Source of the DNA: Deltaproteobacteria bacterium
GTDB taxonomy: Bacteria; Bdellovibrionota; Bdellovibrionia; Bdellovibrionales; Bdellovibrionaceae
Assembly (NCBI GenBank): GCA_017302835.1
Contig: JAFLCC010000001.1
Coordinates: 124,001 to 188,000 of the forward strand
Length of the DNA: 64,000 bases
Direction: 5' to 3'
Under the pieces are notes generated by a model that did no database searches, had not been told where the DNA came from, and saw nothing but the letters and a program-made list of their open reading frames with translations. The position numbers and the translations under genes are program-made. This document shows, one piece after another, positions 10,104 to 18,375 of the stretch (position 1 is its first letter; each line of letters begins with the position of its first letter).

Positions 10104-11810
10104 ATGGACATTTTATTAAATTATTTACATTCGGGTTTTACACAAATTTTCTCTTTTGTTGTTTTATTAGGAGTGCTTGTTTTTGTTCATGAACTTGGAC
10201 ATTTTCTAGTGGCACTCTGGTGTGGGGTCAGAGTCGAAGTCTTCAGCCTTGGCTTTGGTAAAAAAATCTTTCAATTTCAAAAAAATGATACTAACTATTG
10301 CATCTCCCTAATTCCACTTGGTGGTTATGTCAAAATGTATGGCGAGCAGCCTGGGGATGAAATTCCTGAGGATCAAAAAAAATATTCTTTTACTCATAAA
10401 AAAGTGAGTCAAAGATTGGCTGTTGTAATCGCCGGTCCATTGATGAATTTATTTTTTGCCTTTTTAGTTTTTATGTTAGTCGCTTTTTCTGGAGAAACAT
10501 ATAAAGCTCCCTTTGTCGGAGAAGTTAGCCCAGGGTCCCGTGCAGAGAGTTTAGGTTTTTCCTCGGGTGATCGAATTGTTTCAGTCAATGAAGCTCCGAT
10601 TACAACATGGGATCAATTTCAAGATCAATTAGACAAAAATTTGGATCAAAATATCTCCGTTAAAATTGAAAAGGAATCCGACAAAAAAGAACACATTATT
10701 CAAACTCAAGTGCTGCCTAAAAACAATCCCAATGTTGTATCCACTAAGAAATTTATTGGAGAAATCACCGGATTATCGATGCTCTCTTACGCACCTGCGG
10801 TTGCCGTTTCTACTACTTCTCCCCTTTACAAATTGGGCCTGCGCTCTGGTGATCGAATTGAATCTATAAATAGCATTAAGATCCCTAATTTTCGCGATTT
10901 GGAAGTCACCTTAAGATCTATCCTCATGTCTAAGAAAGATGACGAGCCCACCCAGAAAATTGTTTTTTCTGTCATTAGAAATGAAATCGATCCTAAAAAG
11001 ACCACTCATCATGATTTCGTTTTAGATAGCTCAGGGTTGACTCCAGAATCAAATAAGATGATTTTGTCTAGTTTAGGTCTTGAATCCACTCAGTTGTATA
11101 TCGATAAGATAATGCCTGATTCGCCAGCCGAAAAAGCCGGTTTAAGAAAAGGCGATAAAATTGTGTCCATTAATAAAAAACCAGTAAAAATCTGGGATGA
11201 TATCCTGAATTCTATCAAAAGTTTTTCTAATACGGAAAAAACTTTGAGTCTTGAGTTCTTAAGAAATAATGAACCTCTTTCTATCTCTCTAGCTCCCGAA
11301 ATGACAACTCACATGACTCTTCATGGAACCGAAGAAAAGCGTTTTACTATAGGAATCAGTCCATTGATTATTTATTCTCAACCTGAAGTTGTTGTGGTTT
11401 CAGAAAAAACATTTGGTGGCATCATCCACAGAGCTTTTGATAAAACTTGGGATATCAGTGTTATGACATTGCTCAGTTTTGTTAGATTAATTCAAAACCA
11501 AATCTCACCTAAAAATATTGGAGGAATATTTACCATTGCCCAAGCTGCTAACGAAACTTTTAAAATGGGCTTAAGTGCTTTTTTACAAATGATGGGGCTT
11601 ATCTCCATAAATCTTTTTATCCTGAATTTATTACCAATCCCTGTTTTAGACGGTGGACATATAGTTTTTTACTGTATAGAAGCTATCAAGGGATCGCCAT
11701 TAAGTCTAAGCAAGGTGGAAATAGCCCACAAGGTAGGAATGATTCTTTTATTCAGTTTAATGATATTTGCATTATTTAATGATTTTAAAAGAATGCTTGG
11801 ATTCATGTAG
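10104..11810 (+). CDS. rseP: Intramembrane site-2 metalloprotease RseP, probable three PDZ domains
   Basis: The zinc site HELGH is at residues 29-33, inside the first membrane segment. The third zinc ligand motif, LLPIPVLDGGH, is near residue 515. Between them I see three PDZ-like blocks, each with a loop like SPxxxAGLxxGD: about residues 130-200 (SRAESLGFSSGDRI), 235-300 (SPLYKLGLRSGDRI) and 330-400 (SPAEKAGLRKGDKI). E. coli RseP has two PDZ domains and about 450 residues; this one has 568. The family cuts anti-sigma factors and other membrane substrates. The gene follows cdsA as in most Proteobacteria. Confidence 0.95.
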   Translation: MDILLNYLHSGFTQIFSFVVLLGVLVFVHELGHFLVALWCGVRVEVFSLGFGKKIFQFQKNDTNYCISLIPLGGYVKMYGEQPGDEIPEDQKKYSFTHKKVSQRLAVVIAGPLMNLFFAFLVFMLVAFSGETYKAPFVGEVSPGSRAESLGFSSGDRIVSVNEAPITTWDQFQDQLDKNLDQNISVKIEKESDKKEHIIQTQVLPKNNPNVVSTKKFIGEITGLSMLSYAPAVAVSTTSPLYKLGLRSGDRIESINSIKIPNFRDLEVTLRSILMSKKDDEPTQKIVFSVIRNEIDPKKTTHHDFVLDSSGLTPESNKMILSSLGLESTQLYIDKIMPDSPAEKAGLRKGDKIVSINKKPVKIWDDILNSIKSFSNTEKTLSLEFLRNNEPLSISLAPEMTTHMTLHGTEEKRFTIGISPLIIYSQPEVVVVSEKTFGGIIHRAFDKTWDISVMTLLSFVRLIQNQISPKNIGGIFTIAQAANETFKMGLSAFLQMMGLISINLFILNLLPIPVLDGGHIVFYCIEAIKGSPLSLSKVEIAHKVGMILLFSLMIFALFNDFKRMLGFM

Positions 11811-11825
11811 CGTTAAAATTAAAAA

Positions 11826-12641
11826 ATGTTAGAAAAAAAATTAAAAATACTTGCCGTTGAGACCTCAACAAATCTGGGTGGAGTTTCTTTTTTAGAGAAT
11901 GACAGAATCCTTTATTTACAGACTTCTTCTGAACAGAAAAAGCACAGCGAACTTGTACATCACTTTATTGAGCGTGGTTTAATTGAAACAAATCTGAAAC
12001 TCGCTGATTTTGATATTTTTGCCGTTTCTTCTGGGCCGGGAAGCTTTACAGGAATCAGAGTGGCTGTAAATACAGGGAAAACTTTTTCATACATTCATAA
12101 AAAGCCACTTGTTGGAATTTCTTCATTGGCATGTCTTGCCTTTCAAAACATGGAAGAAATCGTGAAGGCTTCTCAGTCTCTTGATACCCCTATCTGTCAT
12201 ATTTTCTGCATGATTAATGCCTTTAAAAACATGATCTATTTTGCCAAATTTCATCTTAATATCCCTTATTTAATAGAAGTTAAATCTCTCTATCAAAAAA
12301 TTTCTAATTTGGATTTAATCAATTCTCTGACTGTTGAAACAACTCCTCAAGTTATTCCCGTTAAAGATCTAGGAAAAGTCCTAACTCGAACAAGTTGGAT
12401 CCTTGGAGATGGCTTTGCTACTTACAATAATTTTTTCCCACAAGAAACCATTCCCTTTTTAAAACGAATAGAATCTTCTTCAGATTACCCCCTGGCCTCA
12501 AGTCTAGGAATTCTCGCCTACCATCATTTTGCTAAAAACTATCCTTCTACGACCTTTGAATGGAATTTGTTTACACCCCTTTACTTAAGAGCTTCTGAAG
12601 CCGAGGAGAATAAAAAAGGAATTTTATACTCACCACTTTAA
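11826..12641 (+). CDS. tsaB: tRNA threonylcarbamoyladenosine biosynthesis protein TsaB
   Basis: The N-terminal ILAVETSTNLGGVSF and the block SSGPGSFTGIRVAVNTGKT are characteristic of TsaB, the non-catalytic partner of TsaD in t6A37 tRNA modification. At 271 residues it is slightly longer than E. coli TsaB. It starts 15 bases after rseP with no evident Shine-Dalgarno sequence, and ends nine bases before the MinD-like gene. Confidence 0.9.
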   Translation: MLEKKLKILAVETSTNLGGVSFLENDRILYLQTSSEQKKHSELVHHFIERGLIETNLKLADFDIFAVSSGPGSFTGIRVAVNTGKTFSYIHKKPLVGISSLACLAFQNMEEIVKASQSLDTPICHIFCMINAFKNMIYFAKFHLNIPYLIEVKSLYQKISNLDLINSLTVETTPQVIPVKDLGKVLTRTSWILGDGFATYNNFFPQETIPFLKRIESSSDYPLASSLGILAYHHFAKNYPSTTFEWNLFTPLYLRASEAEENKKGILYSPL

Positions 12642-12650
12642 GAGGTTCAC

Positions 12651-13595
12651 ATGGAATTAGTGAATAAAATAATGAGCTCTTCAAACAATGATTCCCCAAG
12701 TATTTGGGCCATCAACTCTGGTAAAGGTGGCGTGGGCAAAACCTTTATCACTTCAAGTTTAGCCTTAACCCTTTCTAAATTAAATCATACCGTTCTTGTA
12801 GTAGATCTTGATTTAAGCGGAGCAAACATTCATACAGCCCTGGGAATGAAACCCTCTCACATGAACTTGAGGCATTTTCTTGATGGTCAAAAAAAACTTT
12901 CAGAAATAATTATTCCTACTCCCTATCCAAAACTTTCCTACATTCAAGGAGTGTGGGACTCTTGGATTCCTTTTGATTTGTCTCAATTTGACGAGTATAG
13001 AATGAGTGCCGAACTAAAAAAATTGAAATATGATTATATACTTCTCGATTTTGGCGTAGGTTCTTTTGAAAAATTTTTTAATATTTACCTTGAATGCGAT
13101 CAAAGATTGCTTATCTCTACCCCCGAGCCAACTTCAATTGAAAAAAACTATCGTTTTATTGAAAGTTATATCTGTCAAAATTTAAAAACGAAATCGACTC
13201 CTGAGGCTTATCAAAAATTAATAGCGACTCTAAGAGATTTTCGTCACAATGTTTTGGCTCAACCATTTTCATTTAAAAGCTATCTGAAAGAAAATGATGG
13301 ATTAACTCTTGAACCATTTAACAAACTTAACAAGGAGCCCATCAGACTTATCATTAATGGAATCAGAAGTCCTGCTCTCTGCGATCTTGGATACTCAATT
13401 AAAAGCGTTTGCAAAAAATATTATGATTTGAATGTTGATTATATAGGGCATATCGATTTTGATAACTCTGTCTGGCAGTCAGTAAGTAATATGAAACCTG
13501 TTTTAATCGCCCAACCATTTACCCCTGTGGCAGGCCAATTTTTGACTTTATGTAAATATTTAACCGAAAATAGAAATCTTCAGATGGCTGCTTGA
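12651..13595 (+). CDS. MinD/ParA-family ATPase (FlhG-like)
   Basis: The deviant Walker A motif SGKGGVGKTFITSS is at about residues 23-36. A switch-like VVDLDLSGANIHTALG and ILLDFGVGS follow, typical of the MinD/FlhG/ParA group. Such ATPases position flagella, chemoreceptors, pili or division machinery by nucleotide-dependent dimerisation on the membrane. No C-terminal MinD amphipathic helix is obvious. GAGG precedes the ATG at 12651; an ATG at 12672 is an alternative. The following gene is a J-like/HTH protein, and their joint function is unknown. Confidence 0.8.
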   Translation: MELVNKIMSSSNNDSPSIWAINSGKGGVGKTFITSSLALTLSKLNHTVLVVDLDLSGANIHTALGMKPSHMNLRHFLDGQKKLSEIIIPTPYPKLSYIQGVWDSWIPFDLSQFDEYRMSAELKKLKYDYILLDFGVGSFEKFFNIYLECDQRLLISTPEPTSIEKNYRFIESYICQNLKTKSTPEAYQKLIATLRDFRHNVLAQPFSFKSYLKENDGLTLEPFNKLNKEPIRLIINGIRSPALCDLGYSIKSVCKKYYDLNVDYIGHIDFDNSVWQSVSNMKPVLIAQPFTPVAGQFLTLCKYLTENRNLQMAA

Positions 13596-13710
13596 TTTAT
13601 TCTCGACTTAAGCCTTGTCGATTTATGATTGAAAAATCAGTACTAAAATCTATATAATTAAATAAGGCCTACCATAAGTAGGATATAAAATAATTTATAG
13701 GATTTAAATT

Positions 13711-14340
13711 ATGATAGACATACACACGCGTTTTAATTTTTACGAAGTCTTAGAGCTTAACTCCAACTCAGCTCAACATGAAGTTTCGAAAGCCTATGAG
13801 CGGGCAAAATCCACTTACTCTGGGGAAAACCCCGCCATTTATACAATTTTTACAGATGGGGAAGCTCGAGAGTTGCTCACTTTAATTGAAGAAGCCTATT
13901 CGATTCTTGGCAACAAAACATTGCGAAATATTTATGATCAAAGGCTTCTTGGAAATACAAAAACAAATCCTGAAGATTTAACTTATGACTCTATCCTTAG
14001 TGCCAGTAAGCTCATTTTTAATGAACCTAAAAATGAAACTAAAAAAATTTCTTTTGAAAAAAATGAATCTTTTGAAAAAGAAATTTCGGATAACCATAAT
14101 TGGACCGGTCCATTTTTAAAAAAAATCCGCGAGTATAAAGGCATTAGCATTGAAAAATTAAGTGAAATAATTAAGGTGAATCCTTATTATATAAAAGCTA
14201 TCGAGTTAGAAGACGCAGCAAATTTACCTGCCGCAGTTTTTGTTAGAGGTTATGTCTCCCAGATAGCCAAAGAGCTCGGCCTAGTTCCTAAGTTAGTTGC
14301 TGATTCTTATATGAATAATTTTAAAAAAAATAAGAACTAA
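13711..14340 (+). CDS. Degenerate J-domain plus RodZ-type HTH protein
   Basis: Residues 7-80 (NFYEVLELNSNSAQ... then EEAYSILGNKTLRNIYDQRL) fit the helices of a DnaJ J domain, but the HPD tripeptide that stimulates DnaK is absent. Residues about 130-200 form a helix-turn-helix of the HTH_25/RodZ type (FLKKIREYKGISIEKLSEIIKV..., FVRGYVSQIAKELG). There is no membrane segment after the HTH, unlike true RodZ. A ribosome site (AGGATT) precedes the ATG. I infer a cytoplasmic DNA-binding or scaffold protein. Confidence 0.7.
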   Translation: MIDIHTRFNFYEVLELNSNSAQHEVSKAYERAKSTYSGENPAIYTIFTDGEARELLTLIEEAYSILGNKTLRNIYDQRLLGNTKTNPEDLTYDSILSASKLIFNEPKNETKKISFEKNESFEKEISDNHNWTGPFLKKIREYKGISIEKLSEIIKVNPYYIKAIELEDAANLPAAVFVRGYVSQIAKELGLVPKLVADSYMNNFKKNKN

Positions 14341-14348
14341 GCTCTACG

Positions 14349-15344
14349 ATGTCACCAAGGATCATTCACATCTCTGTTCCGGAAAATACCGAAAGTCTTA
14401 GAATTGATAAGTATTTATCAAGTCACCCTGAAATTTTAACTCGATCAAGAGCCGAATATCTGATTGAGAATCATTTTGTAACCGTCAATAAAACAAACAT
14501 TAAATCCTCTTATAAAATTAAAGCCCATGATCAAATTCAAATTTTAATCGCTGACTTGAAATTGGATCAACCTTTACAAAAACTGAACTTGGAATTAGAA
14601 ATAATTTTCGAAGATGCAGATCTGATTGTTCTTAACAAGCCCTCTGGTTTGGTTGTTCATCCCGCAGCCGGTCATCAAAATGACACTCTTGTTAATGCAC
14701 TCGTTAATCATACGGATCAGCTATCAATGAAATTTGGCGAAGACCGTCCGGGAATTGTTCACCGCATTGATAAAGAAACGAGTGGGCTTTTGGTCATAGC
14801 TAAAAATGATAAAAGTCATTTGCATTTATCTCAACAGTTTAAGGCAAGATCAATTCAAAGGAGGTACGAGGCTGTTGTTCTGGGCCTATTTCAACCACCC
14901 CAGGGTCAAATCATTTCCTATTTAGCTAGACACCCTAAGGAAAGAAAAAGATTTGCTTCTGTTAGGGATAAAAACCAAAAAATAGTTACCGACACCAAAA
15001 CGCCACCTTCCATTGGCAAATTGGCCATTACTAATTTCAACTTACTTAAAACTAGCTCGAAGTTAAGTTTGGTCGAATTAAAACTTGAAACAGGAAGAAC
15101 TCATCAAATTCGAATTCATTTAAGCGAAAAAGGCTTTCCTCTGCTTGGCGACCCCCTTTATGGAAATTCTTCCAGAGAAAAAATATTGAGTGCTGATATT
15201 AAAAAAGACTTTGCAGTTTTTAATCGTTTTTTCCTTCACGCAAAATGCATAGGATTTATTCATCCCAATACGGGTAAAGAGCTTTACTTTGAGCAAGATT
15301 GGCCAGATAAAGAAAAAGAATTTATTTTGAAATGGATTAAATAA
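14349..15344 (+). CDS. rluD: RluD-family 23S rRNA pseudouridine synthase
   Basis: An S4 RNA-binding domain occupies about residues 14-80 (RIDKYLSSHPEILTRSRAEYLI). The catalytic block GIVHRIDKETSGLLVIAKND carries the essential Asp, and ETGRTHQIRIHL follows. This is the RluA/RluC/RluD family; the S4 domain plus length of 331 residues favours RluD. It is separated by eight bases from the previous gene. Its TAA shares a base with an ATG at 15344 that may be the true start of the next gene. Confidence 0.88.
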   Translation: MSPRIIHISVPENTESLRIDKYLSSHPEILTRSRAEYLIENHFVTVNKTNIKSSYKIKAHDQIQILIADLKLDQPLQKLNLELEIIFEDADLIVLNKPSGLVVHPAAGHQNDTLVNALVNHTDQLSMKFGEDRPGIVHRIDKETSGLLVIAKNDKSHLHLSQQFKARSIQRRYEAVVLGLFQPPQGQIISYLARHPKERKRFASVRDKNQKIVTDTKTPPSIGKLAITNFNLLKTSSKLSLVELKLETGRTHQIRIHLSEKGFPLLGDPLYGNSSREKILSADIKKDFAVFNRFFLHAKCIGFIHPNTGKELYFEQDWPDKEKEFILKWIK

Positions 15345-15365
15345 TGATATTAAAAAGTTATCAAC

Positions 15366-16028
15366 ATGGCCACTGCTTTGAGGATGAGTCCTTTTTGGTA
15401 TTTTTTTGGCAATAGATTTTTGTCTAAAACTTCCCTACTCGATTTATATCCTTATCCCTTTACAGAACTAAGTCAAACCCATGGAGACACTCTTGTTGAA
15501 CAACATCTAAACGCTCCGATAAGTTCGACCCAAGCTGATGCCCACTATACTCATAGTAATAAATTCGGACTCTTGATAAAAACAGCTGATTGTGTACCCA
15601 TTTTTGTTTTTGATTCTTCCCTTAATACTTCTCTGGCCATTCACGCCGGCTGGAGAGGCATCGAAAATCAAATTGTTATTAAATCAATCCACCAACTTTT
15701 CCAGAAATCTACAAGTTTGACTTTACTTATAGGTCCATTCATTCATCAAGAATCCTTCGAAGTAGATACTGATGTAAAGGAAAGGCTTTTAAATACTCTC
15801 CCTGAGAACTTTAGAGAGCTCTGTTTTATAGAAAATAAGAACGACCATCAAAAATTTTTGATTGATCTTAAAATGATTTTACTTTTTCACCTAAAGATTG
15901 CTTTTCCAAAAAAAGAATTCAACTTTTTAGACTTACAAATAAATACTTACACGAATTTAAAATATAATTCTTTTCGAAGAGATAAAACTAAAACCGAAAG
16001 AAATTATTCTTTCATTATGAGAAAATGA
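15366..16028 (+). CDS. pgeF: Peptidoglycan editing factor PgeF (YfiH, multicopper-laccase fold), possible N-terminal frameshift
   Basis: The family motifs are present: QTHGD, KTADCVPIFVFD, HAGWRGIENQIV and IGPFIHQESFEV, supplying the His/Cys zinc site of YfiH proteins, which clear misincorporated residues from peptidoglycan precursors. The frame as read begins at ATG 15366 without a Shine-Dalgarno sequence. An ATG at 15344 overlaps the rluD stop (TAATG) and runs for 23 codons until it stops just after a T7 run at 15401-15407. Losing one T would join that frame to the PgeF frame. The N-terminus is therefore uncertain: assembly error, slippage or a genuine downstream start. Confidence 0.82.
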   Translation: MATALRMSPFWYFFGNRFLSKTSLLDLYPYPFTELSQTHGDTLVEQHLNAPISSTQADAHYTHSNKFGLLIKTADCVPIFVFDSSLNTSLAIHAGWRGIENQIVIKSIHQLFQKSTSLTLLIGPFIHQESFEVDTDVKERLLNTLPENFRELCFIENKNDHQKFLIDLKMILLFHLKIAFPKKEFNFLDLQINTYTNLKYNSFRRDKTKTERNYSFIMRK

Positions 16029-16044
16029 CAATAATGTTTTCCAA

Positions 16045-16851
16045 TTACTTTGCTATTGGTTTTTCAAATTCATTAATTATCTTCCAGGCAATGACAATAC
16101 TTTCGTCTTTTGGGTCAATTCTAACAACTTGAAATACAACGACGGCATCATACCTGTTTTCTGCTATGGAACGCAAAACATAGGACATTCCAACAACAAC
16201 TGATGTTCTCTCCTTATAAAGAATTCCATTGTTGCGGACACCAGAATTAGCCCACTTATTCCTTTCCGCTTTCCAAATATAATCGGGTTTATTATTTAAT
16301 GAGTTATACTCAATTGCATAAGAAATGGAAGTGACTTTCTCATTAAGATCACGAATATCTATCTTTCCAAGTTGGGCCATAAATCCAAAGTCCAAACCAC
16401 TAAAACCAACAGAAAATTCAGGCTTATTGTTTGTTTTAGAATACTGAACATCACTTCCTAAACCATATTCGTTGGTTTTATCTTTGAACTGATAATAAGA
16501 GCCTCCACCATTTACAAGGATTGGCTTTTTTTCATTATGCGAATCATTAGGAAACAATCTTGCAAGACCTGTATTTGAATCCTTTAGAAAATCGGCATAT
16601 TTATCGATGTCTTCTTTTGCGGGAGCGATAATCTTTCCCTCTAGAACAGCTATTTTTTTTCTTAATTCAACCAACTCATCCACCGCTTTGTTTCTTTCAT
16701 CATCTGAAACAGAATAAGGCGCCGGCGAGTCCTTTAAGAACGGAGATGGAATATCATAATTTTTTTTAACATTTGAATCAGAGGAATTCCCACAACTGGC
16801 CATAACCATTGAAAAGAAGGCCCCAAAAAGTACATATAAATATTTTTTCAT
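16045..16851 (-). CDS. Hypothetical lipoprotein
   Basis: The N-terminus has a signal sequence ending in MASC, a good lipobox with Cys19. A charged coiled-coil-prone stretch (ERNKAVDELVELRKKIAVLEGKI) is near residues 52-75. The remainder is soluble and beta-rich looking, with VVVGMSYVLRSIAENRYDAVVVFQVVRID near the end. I recognise no family. It begins four bases after the stop of the upstream lipoprotein gene, so the two form a two-gene operon on the minus strand. Confidence 0.7.
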   Translation of the reverse strand: MKKYLYVLFGAFFSMVMASCGNSSDSNVKKNYDIPSPFLKDSPAPYSVSDDERNKAVDELVELRKKIAVLEGKIIAPAKEDIDKYADFLKDSNTGLARLFPNDSHNEKKPILVNGGGSYYQFKDKTNEYGLGSDVQYSKTNNKPEFSVGFSGLDFGFMAQLGKIDIRDLNEKVTSISYAIEYNSLNNKPDYIWKAERNKWANSGVRNNGILYKERTSVVVGMSYVLRSIAENRYDAVVVFQVVRIDPKDESIVIAWKIINEFEKPIAK

Positions 16852-16855
16852 AAAA

Positions 16856-17272
16856 TTATAAACACTTAAATTTCATTTCAACATTGTAGGCTTTTCCCAA
16901 AGCAGCGTCTCCAACAATTCCACCAAGTCCCACGATTCCACCTGCTGTCGATTCATTTTTTCCACCAAAAACATGAACCATACCCCCAGCAGCAGTAGCA
17001 ACCTTGGACGCAGTCTTAGCCGTTTTGTAATCATTTTCGTTCATAGTTCCAGTATATTTTTTGTCCTCAGTAATAATAGCTGCAGATTTCCCGTTTTGTT
17101 CACAGAAATGATTTGCCTGAGCTATTGCGTTTTGAGCGCCCTCGTCATGATCATCAGACTTAATAACAACGCGATGAACCCCATCAACCCCAGGGCGAAC
17201 ATCTCTATGATGAGCACAAGAAACTAAGTTGATAACCACAAAGCTAAGAAGTACTAAAACATTTTTTTTCAT
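16856..17272 (-). CDS. Hypothetical small lipoprotein
   Basis: This 138-residue protein has a signal peptide with a LVSC lipobox (Cys19). A small-residue-rich centre (TAASKVATAAGGMVHVFGG...GGIVGLGGIVGDAALG) could be a glycine-zipper-like membrane-associating segment. A Cys in FCEQNG and the terminal FKCL could form a disulfide. The pattern NHFCEQNGK...YTGTMNENDYKTAK resembles short periplasmic lipoproteins of unknown function. GGAG precedes the ATG. It is first gene of a pair with the lipoprotein at 16045. Confidence 0.68.
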   Translation of the reverse strand: MKKNVLVLLSFVVINLVSCAHHRDVRPGVDGVHRVVIKSDDHDEGAQNAIAQANHFCEQNGKSAAIITEDKKYTGTMNENDYKTAKTASKVATAAGGMVHVFGGKNESTAGGIVGLGGIVGDAALGKAYNVEMKFKCL

Positions 17273-17416
17273 AAAGAAAACTCCTTATTAATAACAATAT
17301 CCCTATATAAATACTCAATTTTTATAATTATGTAATCATAAATTTATTGTCTTTTGTTTAGACAGTATAATTTACTAGCTTAGTTAGAGCTACAACAGAG
17401 TGAACAGAGAAGTTAA

Positions 17417-18196
17417 CTATTCAGTATGGGTTTTTCCATGAAAGTTTTTAAGTGTTTCTGACTGGTACTTTCCGTTTTCATAAGAATAGAGTTCTGATGG
17501 AATTGGCTTTGGTTTTCCCATGGAGTCTTCTTCGTAGCCTCTAAATAAAATTTGGATGTCGTGATGAGATTTAGTTGAATTTTTCAGTAAAGTGAATTGA
17601 CCAAAATACTCAAAACAGGGAAGTTTCTCCTTTTTGCACGTCAATAAATTGCTCGCAGATAATGGGATATTGCCAATTTCAATAATTTTATCTACACCGA
17701 GTGAAAACACTTTTAAGTCTTCTGAACAAAAATCATTTTCACATCTTTTTTTAACAAAAAATAAGGCTTCTTCCTGAGAAGAAATTTTTTTTAATTCAAA
17801 TTTTGGTTTTTGTTTTGAGTCCAATTGAAAAACCTCCATGTTTTTTGAAAGAATTTGACCTTCTTTTTGATTTACAATTGAAAATGAGTCTTTATTTTTA
17901 TCAACGTCTACTTTCGAGTCTTTTGAATCTGCCAAATCTTTCGAATCTTTTAAAGATAGCGGAGTCGATTTCAACACAAACCAAACAGAGTTTTTATTAA
18001 TTAAACTTTTTGCCTCATAATAAAATGTCCAAAGTTGATCTTGATGGGTCCATTCTTTTAATAAAGGAGCCTCTATGGAAAATAGATTTTTTAATAATAG
18101 CTCCCTTTGTGATGAAAAGTTTGAAAACTGATTTATATAAAAAGCTAAAAAAACCACAGAACAAAAAGTTAGAAATAACCGCCAATTTTTTCCCAT
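17417..18196 (-). CDS. Hypothetical membrane-anchored protein
   Basis: A single N-terminal hydrophobic segment (WRLFLTFCSVVFLAFYINQF) anchors a periplasmic domain of some 230 residues. That domain contains a Lys/Asp/Ser-rich low-complexity stretch (KDLADSKDSKVDVDKNKDS) and Cys pairs (RCENDFCSED, LTCKKEKLPCFEYF). I recognise no family. GGAG stands before the ATG. It is divergent from the glucoamylase gene and shares a 179-base intergenic region with it. Confidence 0.65.
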   Translation of the reverse strand: MGKNWRLFLTFCSVVFLAFYINQFSNFSSQRELLLKNLFSIEAPLLKEWTHQDQLWTFYYEAKSLINKNSVWFVLKSTPLSLKDSKDLADSKDSKVDVDKNKDSFSIVNQKEGQILSKNMEVFQLDSKQKPKFELKKISSQEEALFFVKKRCENDFCSEDLKVFSLGVDKIIEIGNIPLSASNLLTCKKEKLPCFEYFGQFTLLKNSTKSHHDIQILFRGYEEDSMGKPKPIPSELYSYENGKYQSETLKNFHGKTHTE

Positions 18197-18375
18197 TGCT
18201 TACGACTAAACTCCTTCAATTATATCGAGTCAAAGGCAAAACTAAGGATTCAATCCTCCTACCCGTTCAATTTTAAAATATACTTAAATGCTTTGCGTTA
18301 GAAAAAGTTAAAATTTCTTGAACTTAATCTTCATAACCTATTATTTAAATAGAACAAATTGTGAGGGGGTTTACA

